DNA of 64,000 nucleotides. Source: Ulota crispa. Lineage: Eukaryota; Streptophyta; Bryopsida; Orthotrichales; Orthotrichaceae. Below are positions 10,501 to 22,488 of the stretch, one piece after another (positions within the stretch are counted from its first letter, which is position 1; every line of letters starts with the position of its first letter). The position numbers were made by a program, and so were the translations under genes. The notes beneath the pieces are model-generated. The model was not told the origin of the DNA. It searched no databases and saw only the letters and a program-made list of their open reading frames with translations. The DNA lies in NCBI GenBank assembly GCA_963920765.1, contig OY987245.1:24320727-24384726 (forward strand), written 5' to 3'.

Positions 10501-12627
10501 AATATCACCATCAGCTACGCTGACAATTGCACCACCCTCCAGTCAGTGGAAAACCATTTGGAGATGGACGCTGGCACTGTCTGTACTACAATAAGACCTC
10601 TTTATTCTTTAATGTTACCCCTCTGGGGTCCCAATGTTATCACTATGATGAGAATGCTATAGACCATGTGCAGATTATCCTGGAATGTCATTTAGAGGTC
10701 ATATGAAGAAGTTCAAGCATTTCCAATAGATCAACTCCGGCGCCGATGCAACAGATACACATGAGGGGGTGAGCCTGAGTTTGATCCAAATACCTTAACG
10801 CACCAACCAGAAACAAGGCGTCCAGCGAGGCCAACAAAGCCCAGAGCGAGCCATTGCCAGAACTCAAATTTCCACCACTTGATCTCACGCATCTTCTCAA
10901 TGTGAATAGCACATATGAGCAGAATACATGCTGTGATCAGAAATGACCACTGTGCATTGTGCACATTCTTGTTCTTGATCTTCTTCCACTTCTGGTACTG
11001 AGGTATCATTGATTCGTCCAAAGGATCGTGCTACAAAAGGCCATCACAAACAACATGGTCTTGAGACTTCCCTAGCTAGACGATATAAAACTGCTAGGAC
11101 CTAATCCCGACTCCAGTCATCTAGTCTAATATGTTGGCCATGAATTAGCAAGTTGAATGTAAACATGACTTGGATGAATATCTATGGCCTCTTGAATGAG
11201 AATGGGATCGTCTATTCTCCCTTCGATAGTGCTTTACAACCTCGCGATTTGAACAAATGCATAAGAATTCATCACATAGACAGAGAAATTTTAATCTAAA
11301 GAGTTCAACCCTTGTACCCACAGAGATCTCTCCAATGAGCTCAACAGTAACGAGAGCACGCTCCTAAGTATTGGTCATAGGTCCTCAATTTGAAGTAGAG
11401 GATACTATTTGCGTCCAATTTTGTGTGTTACAAAATTCGACAGAATGTGTGCAAATGCACAGGAGCCAGAAAGTGATATATTAGTTACCTCAATCTCAGC
11501 AACCACCTTCTTCGCTGCGCGACCTCCTAGAATAGAAACCAGAGACCGCTTACGCGGGCCGTTGGAAGTCAACAGAGCAGCAACAGGCGTTGGCAACAAA
11601 TCTCTGAGGTTTCTCAAAAGCACTGAAGTTCTTAGATCCCGAGAGAGTTGCCCTGTGGGGATCTCCCCCTCAAAGGTTTGCTTTGGGACAAGAGATGAAG
11701 GACTGAGAACCGAAACTTGATCTGCAAATGCAGCCACCAGTGGAGGCTGGTCTTGTAAACGTGACTTCACACGAGCATACGTTGCCAACGGAGTCCTTGC
11801 ATAATGCCGAGGTTCAGGCTCTTTCTTCACCTCCTTTGGGATGACAGACTGCAGGCTTGGAACAGAAGTTAACAGCTTCAAAGTGGGGAGCCTCATTACA
11901 GGTAGCTTCCATCCAGGTAGCCTCAAAGATGGCAGCTTCAATTTCGGGACAGGAAATTTAGCCAGAAGTGATCGAATGTTGGTAAACAGTCTCGGACGTG
12001 GCGGTGGAGGTGGAGCAGCGACAGGCTCTGAAATCTCTGCAGCAAAGGAGAAGTTGATTCAATGGCAGTTTCCCAATCAGTTCGTTGTAACAAAACTAGG
12101 ACAATTCTAGATTTTATTTTGGTACAATTGTACAAACTTTGCCAAAATCACTAAAAAAATGCCAATGTAGAATACATACCCGTAGAAGTTGATTCAGGAG
12201 GAGTTGCTGCTAGCTCAGGTAATGCCAAGGCCAGCTCTGTCTCAAGTATAGTACTCAGCTTTGCAATTGATGATCTCAGATCTTCTCCAATTGAATCGTC
12301 AGACGGGCTTGCAGCATTCTCTGCAGCAGCAAGAGCATCAAGCTCATCTCTCCTTTTAATGTCGGACGTACTTTCCTCTTCCAGGAGGCAGTCAATCAAG
12401 CCTTGCGTGGCATCTTCTCGTGGAAACTCCAGCTCAAGATCAGGAGGTGGCTCGTCCAGTGGACCGTTTGGGTGCGTGACCCAGAACAGATCCCAGTTGC
12501 GAGGATCCACAGGGACTCCAACTTCTTCGGGTGATGGGCCAAAATACTCATCATACCCCACCGCGTCGTAAAACACGTCTTCCTCCTCAAATAGTTTCGC
12601 CACTTGATTCCGAATGAACTCCATCAT
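4569..12627 (-). CDS. MSL: MscS-like mechanosensitive ion channel (MSL family), 14 exons
   Basis: A plant MSL channel, which gates ions in response to membrane tension. The domain order resembles the plasma-membrane MSL4-10 group. Exons on the minus strand: 12627-12180, 12036-11489, 11030-10794, 10514-10338, 9978-9745, 9399-8911, 8536-8452, 7808-7338, 7153-6963, 6555-6313, 6161-5922, about 5805-5715, about 5462-5186, 4730-4569; predicted length about 1,295 residues. The first 11 exons join in frame with GT-AG sites. Residues 1-332 form an acidic then Pro/Leu-rich cytosolic region. TM1-TM4 lie in exons 3-5 (GLAGRLVSGW, RILYFVFGLRRPV, FDRIQDSLFHQYVLE). Exons 6-8 are a long variable loop, and exons 9-10 hold SAWTLMRLM and LSLTLNDNRTVV. 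Exon 11 carries TM5, the pore helix TM6 (FGNLLRNTFESIVFLF) and the MscS signature HPFDVGDRV. Exon 13 has YPNFILINKPIANIHRSPD. I could not join exons 11-12 and 12-13 in frame with canonical sites, so those borders are uncertain and the 3' part may be damaged. The start is an ATG-ATG pair at 12,627; an upstream exon is possible. Confidence 0.88.
8070..8400. repeat. Dispersed repeat, copy A, in MSL intron 7
   Basis: About 330 bp aligning along its length with 11,090-11,400. Shared blocks include ATTAGCAAGTTGAATGT, CTATGG(T/C)C, GAGAATGGGA-like, CCCTTC(A/G)ATAGTGCT and TTGAA-rich tails. No inverted termini, poly(A) or coding frame were seen. It could be an old SINE or a fragment of a larger element. 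Confidence 0.6.
11090..11400. repeat. Dispersed repeat, copy B, in MSL intron 2
   Basis: Partner of the copy at about 8,070-8,400 in the same orientation. The common start resembles CCTAATCCCGACTCC against CCTGATCCCGTCTCC. Divergence looks substantial, so the insertions are old. Confidence 0.6.
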
Positions 12628-14775
12628 GGTCGGATGAGGTACCAACAAACCTTCGCTGATTACTATCAAAGCGTGACCTCTAAATTACCTCCTAAATGAC
12701 CGGGATTTATGGTTCTAAAAAATACCCATGCAATTAATCATATCGTGGCAAACGTAACTCACGCAGGGCAGAATTTCTGTGCCTAGAAACATTGGACACT
12801 TTGGTCAAACAACAAGTAAAACAATCAATAGTCCCAGTTGACAAAATTATATGCTAACAAACGCTAGACCAAATTAGGGCATCTTAGGGTAAAACACAAC
12901 AGATGGTCCTCGCAATTCCAGCAATCGTCAAGTTGCAGTTTCCAGAGATTGCCTGCTCATAAGATACTGACTGCTTCTGGAAATCATCCTGTGGAAACAC
13001 CTGGTCTCCGTATCAACACATCGAATGCCATCCTCAGCAGCAATGTATTCCCAATTCACGTTCTTGTAGCTTCACCGGTAGAAAGCGAAAACCGAATCAC
13101 ATTGGAGCACGTTCGGTGTTCAAAAATCTAAACACCAATTCCTGTAATTTTGGATTTTAAACCAGTCCACAACCCATCCAAGCACTCGATCGATGCCCAG
13201 GAAGCGGAAGTGCCAGGCACTAAAACCACAGCCTGATGACGCATCAGCAGTTGCCATTCAAAGGATCATCCGATTGCACACCCCAGATACACGAAAGCTA
13301 CATCCCTACATATCTTTTCAAGGTTCAAATTCGGACATGGTTGCGCCAGGGTTCGCACGCAAACCACAAGACGCTCATCAAATCATTCAGGGCTCGTCAT
13401 CGCTGGAATTGAATGTCCTTCACCACCATCAGAGAAAAGTAGGATTCGAACAGAAACGATATGAAGAGCTCCAACAAGAATCGGGTGGTCAACCCAAGAA
13501 CATCTCCGGTGCCAGCTGGAGGATCATTCGAACTTCAATCCCAAGTTGAGGTAAGAGCAGTACGTGGTTGCTCCAACCGACTCCAACAGACAGATGGAAT
13601 TATATGATGAGTCTGAGTAAAGGGACCTCGAGGTTGAAAATAACGGATCAAGGGACTAACTTCCGACACCCTACTCATATCATAACCAACGTTTAAAAAA
13701 GGTCTGTGTAATTGACCTTTCAAACTCAACCCCTGCTAATGACACTGTCTCGAAGGGACGAAAGGACTTCAAGATGCACGCACAACATGACGTTTGGGAG
13801 TTTTCTAATCATATGTGTATACAACATGACAGCTTCTGAGAGCGAATAAGACGGGATGTGTAGTTTGACATTATAGAGGGTTGAGTGTAGAAGAGTTCAC
13901 GTAAGAAACTGGCCTTGGAGAATCCATTGCAAGTGTCGCTTCGTCTGTTCATGCCTCCATGCGTCCCGTTCTAATTAGAGGTTCAGCACGTTGGTGCTGA
14001 TCGGTTCCCTTACCTACACAACTTGGACAGCTATATCATCACAAAGGTCTCTTCGAGCACAAGTTCAGGCATACTTACCTATCTAAGGACGTGTAGCCCT
14101 ATACCTCTTTGACAAAGAGAATTGCACCAATAATTCAAATCGGATGATTGTTTACAGAAAAAAATTCCATCAGTCGCAACTGTTCGAACCACTTGGCTCC
14201 GAAATTCATGAAGAAAGTTTTCCTTGTTTGTTTTCTAATGCATACAATATCGGCTTGACACGTGCTTACGCTACTGGATTTATACAGATGTTATGTGTGG
14301 ACGTGAGATTAGAAAAAGAACGGCACAGACAAGCAGATCGCTTCAATCGGTAGAGCTTGCATTGAAATCAAAACGATGATGCAAACTAAGAGACGCTGTC
14401 ACTGGTGGCTGCTAGAAATACCATTGAATGTTCCAATGACTTTGGCATTAATCAGGGAAAAAATACTTGAGACACCAATAAAGGAACCAATAAAGAGTGG
14501 GGAAGACGTACTTTAGTGAGAGCCATTGCGGCCAATATAAAATTAATGTTCTAACAACATAACCCACATAATAACTGCCGCGGAGCATGAAGGTGGCTTC
14601 GCCATCTTCTGCCTCTCCTCTCTGCCAAATTTTCCAACCTGTTAGAAGTATCAAACAGTTACTGGTGAGAGCGATGACGTACCCAGAGAGAGGCCATCTG
14701 AGCAGAAAACCACGACCTCTCTGAAAAGACTCACGGAGACCTTAAGTACCATCAATGAACCTCCAAGGTTCACTA
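12628..14775. other. Intergenic region between hydrolase 3' end and MSL start
   Basis: Holds the promoter and 5' leader of MSL and the 3' flank of the upstream hydrolase gene, both on the minus strand. Open frames here are short and unrecognisable. No MITE with clear ends was seen. Confidence 0.5.
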
Positions 14776-17700
14776 TTAATCAGCAAAGAAGGCAAATGAA
14801 ACGCAACATAATTCGGCAACATCAAGTCCAACTGGTCTCAAGCCAGTATGTACAGAGGTTAAAAGAGCAGCTTCACCTTTCCCTTGTGAGGGTTCATCGC
14901 TGGTGTATTGGGAATACACCGGAGGGAACTCATCTTTAATGCCAGCCAATAACACTTCATTAACCTGTATCATTCACCAACACGTCTATAACAAGGATTA
15001 TGCTGTAATCTCAAGCACGTAACAACATAGATAGTCACTTGATTCACAATTCAGTTGTTAAGAGCACGTTTTTGCATTATGTTTTTTGCACAGGAAACAT
15101 AATCTAGACGAATGAGAAGACCTCTGGCGTGAATCAGGGATCTGTCTATCCTAAGCCCCAAACCGAAAGCTCAGAGAAACTAGATAGACACTCTTTTGCT
15201 AGAGATCCTTTCTTGATAGAAATCCACGATGCATGATTCATACTTTCAACATCGCTAATTTCGAACGTTAAGGCCGAACAACAACATAAACCAACATCTA
15301 CATACAGGAGAGACGGAAACAGATGATCACCTCTTTGGTGTACTGATGCGTGATCATGTGCCCGCCTGGGAATTCCACCATGCGAGACACAGGCTGTAGT
15401 TTCTGGGCAATATTACGAGCGTGTCTCACTTGAGCAACTATATCACCACTGAGCAACAGAAACGCCCATCACAATACTCGAGGTGTCAAGTACGTCCCAA
15501 AAGCATTTTAACGATGTATGCGTGTTCTTCAAAGGCCTCAATGGTTTACACCAATGAACTTTACGTCAGGATCCCATGTAACATTCATGACAAGAGACCC
15601 ATATATTTGAGTGAAACGTGTCTAAATTTGCTATAAGAAGTTATTTGAACAGGCGTAAAAGAAGGATTACTCGTACTATGTATCACTCAGTTACCTTCCG
15701 TGAATGACAGTAACCCTGACACCAGCAGATCTTATTGTGTTGATTTCACGAGTTGAAACCCCGTGAGTCCAACAAGCGTGAAATTGTCCATCCAGCCCGT
15801 GCTTGGGTTGTAGTCCACTGGATGACAGATTCTTCACGTAGTCCTGTAAACCAAAGTGTAGGGTAAGTGAGTGCCAAAATACACACCATGAACATGGATG
15901 GCAAGACTCACAACAGAGGCTTCTCTGGAGAAATACTTGGCACTTGTGTGCAAAGATTGCTCCGGTGGAGCGGACGGTTGTGAAGAGTTCCCTATAAAGA
16001 CATCATAATCCAACGTTACCTTATACAGTATAGCCCTCCTGTACTCCTCACCAACTAACGTGTCCAAATAGTCCTGCACCACAATCACGAAACCTCAGCC
16101 ACTGTTCGATTCATGCCATGTGTGCCAACAAGGCAGGTAGTATTCGTCTCCAAGCTCTTAGAGCTACCCCTCAGGTTAATTCGTTTTATCACCTGCGTGT
16201 AATGGGTATCAAGATCAACATGAGCACGTTCCTCGGGAGTCTTTGCGCGCATAAAACGGTATGCAAGTTTTAACATAGTCTTGTCAACCTGCCAAGCCAA
16301 TGCAGAAGTCAAATATTAGCCAAAGGTGGACATATGCCTATCATCATAGCTGACTCAGGAATCTTTCTCCTCAACTGTTGTGATTTTCCTCGTGTCTGGC
16401 ATGGGATTTCATGGTTAGAACGAACCTTTGGCAGACACTGGTATCCTCCTCCTGTCGTACTAAGCATGGCCAAGGAAATTACGCGCTCAGGAGCAATGCT
16501 AGCCAACTTACATGCAATCATACCCCCTGCTCTGACAAATGCACAGAAAATGATCTTAAATCGAAGGGAAAAATAGATGCAGAGAGTTCGGAGGAATCTC
16601 ATGTCAAACTGATAATTCGACGCTCTTTGATGGAACTCAGGGATAATTGTGATTTTTTATCATAAGTTCAATAGCTCATTTTTAAAGTTTGACAATTTAT
16701 TTGGTAATGAAAGGCAAAACCGTAGATAAGTAACACCTAACATCATGATCCAAAGAAAAAGGGACGCTGCGACAGGCCTCTCCGAACTACATGTTGTAGC
16801 ACCAGGGATATAAAAGAAAGAACAGAAAGAAAGAGAAAACAGGTCTGAGGGTACCCATAGAATGTCCAACTATATGCGCTCTTTCCCATCCAAGATGATC
16901 CATCAGTGCCAAAGCATCCCTGGCCATTATTGACGTGCTGCAAAACACAGAACCGAATGCGTAAGAATCTCATATCCTGACCTCATGATCAATGTGACAA
17001 TAGTAAGACTCCCACGAATCATGGCAGAGCGTCACCTTCTGATGTTGCCAAAAAGTTCCTGAAACGACATAACTTCACTGAAAACATTGTCCAAAGAAGC
17101 TAAAATTCTAATACATACACCAATACTAGTTTCTAACATCAAACTTGAACAGTTTCGCTTCCAGCTCAATTAACATCGGAAATAATGAAAAGCAATTATG
17201 CAAAATCGGATTATGCACAAACGATGTAAGGAAAAAAAAAAACCTATCATATTCTTTTTTTTTGACACAAATGATTGCAAAAAAACTATCACTTCAAAAG
17301 GCATATTTGATATAGCAATTGCAAACACTAGCCTGTAATTTTTTTTGTGCTCTGGCATTGAACTTCGACCTACACCTCGATTATCGAACGCACAAACTTG
17401 AATTCCATTCCCTGATACTCCTGCCTTTCCTCCTACTTCCTCGCCATTGTCCGACCTCATTCCTTCCTCCTGATTCGGCACATCGGTCCCACATAAGTCC
17501 ACCAGCTGAGGTCCCCAAGCTGCATGATTCGCTGCCACACCTGAAGCATTCCGATCACAAGTTCAACATCCAAAACCCTAAAAAAACATATCACAGCAAT
17601 GCCGCGTACAGGCTCACCAATCTAGTATACAGTGTTTGAAATAACCTTAAATTAAGATGTCACGATTATTCCTCGTCCTGTCAAGTCTCTAGTTGTAGAA

Positions 17701-18074
17701 ACCACTAAGCTTACTAAGAAAAATAATTGAATCTTCCAGTTTCGAGAATTATTGGACTACGATTTTCATAAATAGTATTGCGATTTGCTCTGTTCTTCTC
17801 AGTATCCGGTAATAGTAAGCTACAACTTTTCAGATGAAATTCAAAAATATTTAAAAAATGTTCAAATTCAAACTGAGCCAAAAAAGCAAGAACGTCCTCC
17901 AATGCCATAAAAAATCTGTCATACAAAGATAAGACTAGAGAGAGGTGAGACAATACCAGGAATGAGCAACACCTTAGTGTCGCCATGGCCGTAAAGTTGG
18001 TAGAAAATCTCCACCGGCGAGGATTGCACACCTTGATGTTCAATTGCGAAATTGTTCACCGCAAAGAACGGCAT
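14776..18074 (-). CDS. Alpha/beta-hydrolase fold protein, 9 exons, 371 residues
   Basis: Exons on the minus strand: 18074-17957, 17540-17333, 16937-16855, 16526-16426, 16288-16193, 16073-16020, 15843-15695, 15448-15331, 14964-14776. All phases agree, giving 1,116 bp including the stop. The protein starts MPFFAVNNFAIEHQGVQSS. It has an oxyanion region LLIPGVAANHAAWGPQL, VCAFDNRGVGRSS, a nucleophile elbow GHSMGG (Ser135, codon split over exons 3-4), RVTVIHGSGDIVAQ (Asp272) and FPGGHMITH (His300). The triad is therefore complete. Also visible are ACKLASIAPERVISLAML, VDLDTHYTQ and GLDGQFHACWTHGV, typical of an uncharacterised plant hydrolase group. The substrate is unknown. Intron 2 appears to use a GC donor (AG|GCTAGT), because only that site keeps the frame into TSIMARDALALMDHLGW. 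Confidence 0.9.
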
Positions 18075-20000
18075 TTCTTGAATTCCTCTTCAAACCCTAC
18101 TTCGGAGCTCGATCCTACTACAAGTGCAAAATCGACAAATTGCTAAATGCGATCCCGCGATTACAAATTGAAAGAGCAAAACACGCACAGCTTGCGCATT
18201 TGAGGTGACGATTGCGTGCGTAAGAAATGACTCGAGCGCAGAACAACGAATTGGATTCGAATGCTTTGACCGCAAACTGCGGTGCGAGATTTACTTTTTC
18301 ATGATAATTTGCTATTTGCGGCCATCCAAAGATTGCCAGATGTCCAGAAACGTGCGAAAAGGCTTGTGATTCGATTGACGGTTTCATGGGCAGCAACGAT
18401 CGAGCGAGCCAGTGCGGCCACACGCAGAATCCACACTCTTGCGTTCTGCAGGATTCGACGTTTGTTTGGTACCGGATGTGGATGAATAGTTATTGATTCC
18501 GTCCATCCAGTTCAGATTGGATGAACCTATCAATGATTCTGTTTGACAAATGAATGATTATTCGAAGATGAACAAGAGTCCGACTTGGCGTGGTTGCTGT
18601 CAAAGGCATGGGTGACGTGGAAGCCATCTAGGTGCTGTGAAGATAGCTTATTTGTGCCCTACTATGTAAAGGCCCATTCCCACATGTACTTAAAAGTTTC
18701 GAAATACCGGTTCTGGGATGGTGATAATTTCGTGTGTTCTCACTTGAGGCGTTATTTGGCATCCGATCCTGTGTGGCAGCTTCGGTAAGAGGGTTGACAG
18801 AACGGTTATTACTTAAAGCAGAGGATAAGAAGGCGGAAATCTCGGGATATTAAGCAAACGTTTTTTTAGCAGTCAATCTTCTGGAAATGGAGATTCGAGA
18901 GTTTGGCGGAAAGGGAAAGGTGGTTTTTTGTATTGTTGTTTCAACAGCTCAATTACAAAGGAGTGGTAGCTAAAACTTCCAAGATTTTTGCTACGCCAAG
19001 CTGCGCCCAGTTCAAACTATTATGCCGCCTCCATCCCAACTCCTCCCCTACCCCTTCCCTCCCTAGCGGTTCCTACATAAATTCTTGAAGATCTGAAGGC
19101 TCTCTCTCTCACACACACAGCTTTGGTTTCTACTTGGGCTCATCGTTTCCAGCATTCTCAGGTTCGTTGATTTTGCTCACCCTCATGGCTTGTTACCGTA
19201 TGATTTTTTGAAAATCACAAGTGCTGACCATCATGTTGTATGAATTCTTGCACTTCTTCCTTGTATAGCAGAGCAGACTCTCCCCAAAAACGCAAAAGTG
19301 TTCTAATTTTTTTTTCTGAGACAGATTCAAATGTTCACAGTTCCGACTCTGAACTTCCTTTGCGTGAGGTCCCACAATGTGCTTTTTCTTGAAGTTTCAG
19401 ACATTCAGGCAACATAGAGAATCACTTGTAGGCCAATCAGTGTGGCTCACCCATCCGCCCAAATCTAGTGCCTACACATTCTCTCAGAATATCTGCAAAT
19501 GGTCAATACCCCCAAAAGCTGCTTTTTTCCAAGTAGAATAGCATGCATGAAAGATTTCTTCACATGTCACGTTAGTTTAGCAACTTCAAAAGTCCGTGAA
19601 GTAGGGCGGCTAGGAAGCAACACATGCAGTTGTCACGTTTCATAGGTCATGAAAGTAAACATGATGGACTCGAATAGATGTAAGTCATGCCTTATCCAAT
19701 AAAAGGAATTGTAGTGTATGTGGCAAACTTGCTGCTTGCAGTAGCGTCTTCTTTTTGAGATGATAACCTGCACAGCACAAGAAAGGGCTCCAATGCCTCA
19801 ATGAGTTTTTTTTTTAATTTAAATATTCTTCTCAGTTACAGTGACAGAATTCCTCACCTTTTTGTTTGCCTTCATGCTGTAGTTCTTGCCTTTCGAAGTT
19901 TCTCAATCATCGAGGATTCCTCAGGCAACTTGATTCACCATTGCGCCCCCTCTTGTGTTTGGATTCATTGTTGTAGTACGTCTTTTGGCTACTAAGTTAT
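18075..20000. other. Upstream region of the hydrolase gene and left flank of a Harbinger element
   Basis: No gene supported. Contains the hydrolase promoter and a CT/CA-rich microsatellite at about 19,100-19,130. The left terminus of the Harbinger element may lie in this stretch, but I could not find a matching inverted repeat. Confidence 0.4.
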
Positions 20001-20439
20001 TGTCTTGTTTGTTTGCAGCTAGTATTCCAAGCGTAGGAACATTTAACCGCCCGCCGCGACCTGTACGGGCACCCTCCCATAACCATTGACAAACACGTCC
20101 TGCCTCTTGGAGCACTGACATGGCTCCAAGAAGTGCCGCCACCTTTGGCAGGTGTGCACCATCATTCAGCCACATGCCTGTGCATCCGGTCAGCGGTTTT
20201 GGCAGCCTTGCACATGTGCCACTGTCGACTCTAACGGCCATCCATAGTAATAGCCCCCGATGTTCACATCCCGACCCTAACAGCAGCAGTCCTGCGCATG
20301 CACATGCAAGAACAGCGTTGCCCACCTAGGATAGTGTTTCACCAGCTTCAAATGCCAGGCCTAGTAGCAGCAACCACCCGTTGCTTGCACCTACCACAAC
20401 ACCAGAACCAATTTGCAACAACAATTAATGTCCTAAGAA

Positions 20440-21432
20440 GGATAGATGCCCAAATTGGGTCCAGCATGAAGTATTGGCTTTTATATCAGTGAAGAAGGAC
20501 CAGCACTTGGATGAAACAGATATGGTGGATGGCGAGGAGCTAATGATCATCGAGTCCAGGAAGTGGATGAGGATATTTGAGGGACTCATGCGCCTAAATG
20601 TCTCATCGTGTGTACGTGATGCAGCCTCCTACAAAGCAAAATGGAATTTAATTATTCTTGATTAAAAAAAATTGCTGACTACTTCAACAGAACTGGCAGG
20701 AACGTTCAGGATTTCTAGGAACTGACTTTGACTCAGCGAAAGGCAGAAGGCTTACCAAAGAATTTTCCTGAAGAGATCTACCAAGCCATTCACGGTTGGT
20801 TCGGCACTCGTCCCCAAATTATGCCACTTCATGTCCGCGATTTGCTGTCACCAAACGACAACAACAACAGACCAAGACATGCAGCAAAGGATCTAGGGTT
20901 CGAAGATAGTAGCCAGCAGGGATCTCATGACCATGTGGACAAGATTGGGTTTGACAGAGTTGGCTCTGTTCTACACAGCACACCGCCTAGGTCTGCGAGC
21001 ACCTCCGCTTCCCCCCAGCAAAGTTTCGAGTCCACTCCTAGTGGAACCTTGATTCCTACACCTTCTGTGCTTGCAATACTAGCAATGCCAACACATGAGA
21101 ATGGCGTTCTAGTAGGCATGAACCCGCAAGTTATAGGCTTCTCCGACACGTCTTCTTTCTCCGCAGGAAGACACCTTGGCAACACTGGGGAGAGAAAGAA
21201 GTCCCCCTTTGGGCACCATGTCATTGCTGACACCACCAGAGATGCTGGTCACACCATGGCAAAACAAATGCAACACGTAGCTACCTTAAACCACAAAGTG
21301 GAGCGATCCAAGTTGGACGTCCAAATTCAATTATTTGACCGCAACATGGAATTCCTTCGCCAAGGAGATGAACGGATAAATGCCCACGCAATTGGGGTGA
21401 ATCTAACAACCCAATTAGCCATCCAGAAGTAA
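20440..21432 (+). pseudogene. Harbinger ORF1: Myb/SANT-like DNA-binding protein remnant
   Basis: The first part reads CPNWVQHEVLAFISVKK, then a region with SRKWMRIFEGLM and ASYKAKWNLI, matching the trihelix domain of Harbinger ORF1 proteins. After a frameshift in the A-run at about 20,664-20,673 it continues KKIADYFNRTGRNVQDF, an in-frame TAG, then ELTLTQRKAEGLPKNFPEEI. The C-terminal part (about 20,760-21,432) is a Ser/Pro-rich linker and a short coiled segment ending QLAIQK. In active relatives this protein helps deliver the transposase to DNA ends. Confidence 0.75.
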
Positions 21433-22488
21433 GTAGAGATTGTAAATTGTCTTTCTCAGCTTTCAAATGTTTTAAGTGAAGCTTTTGGGAGGACACTCCC
21501 TCAAGGTTGGCCTCTTTCACCGCAACTCCAGTCAGAAGATCAGAGTACAGGGCTCTCACTCGAGAGCATGCAAAAGAACTGTATGGAGCACGGAACTGTG
21601 GGTGCATCGTAAGATCAACGTTCAAGATCTGCCACACCTTCCACTCCACACCTACATACGCGTGAGGGCCTCAATCAATCTACGCATGCAGTCGCTACCG
21701 GCTATGTCAATCAGCGCCCAAACTTGGAGAATCGGCAAATCCCCAACACACCGCCAGTGACAATGTGCACAGCGCAGCAAGGAGAGAGCAGCATCCAGGT
21801 AGACCAAACCCAAAATTTGGCTCTTTGGTACATAGTTTCCGCAAGATCATCCGGGGTTGCCGCTTTCTGAAACGATCACAACGACAACTTGGCATTTTGT
21901 GAAGTTACTACTTGGATTGAAGAGACTCAAGAGTTGCCGCCATCAAGGGCAATATGATGGAAGTCACGGTAGCTAATCGTGCCCGTTGTAGTATGTGGTG
22001 AAGCCACCTGCTTTCAAGAAGGAATCAAGAAAAGACATGTTAGTGCATCAAAGGAAATTGTAGAAGGAAATTTAGAGTTACGCCAGAAAAATTAAAAACC
22101 AATTGAAAGAAACAAAAAAAAACCTTCTTTTTAGTAAACTGCTGTGTTTTTAAGTTCCTAATGCCAGTAGTAGGATAGGTATACTTCCCTTTGCATAGGA
22201 GGACGTGTATTACTCCATGTTCCTTTAGTTATGAGTGAATAGACTGCCTCATGGCTAACATTTTTAATATTGTATACATGATGTGTTGTTACAGCTTTCT
22301 ATTACCATGTGAATGTAAACTTGCCTATCCTTCAATTGAAGTTCAATAATTGAAAACCGTAAGTTCTTAATGGAAAAGGAAAACCACATGAAGGCACATG
22401 CATCCACTGCACTTGAACATAAAGAAAGCAAACACAACTTCAGTACCGCATTGAATAAAATAAGGTTGACATTGACATACTTGATTGT

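Noticed and set aside
13193-13549. 118-codon plus-strand frame upstream of MSL
   Set aside because: No family resemblance and it lies in the probable promoter/leader of the MSL gene.
19921-20325. 134-codon minus-strand frame
   Set aside because: It is antisense to the leader of the Harbinger ORF1 region and has no recognisable motif.
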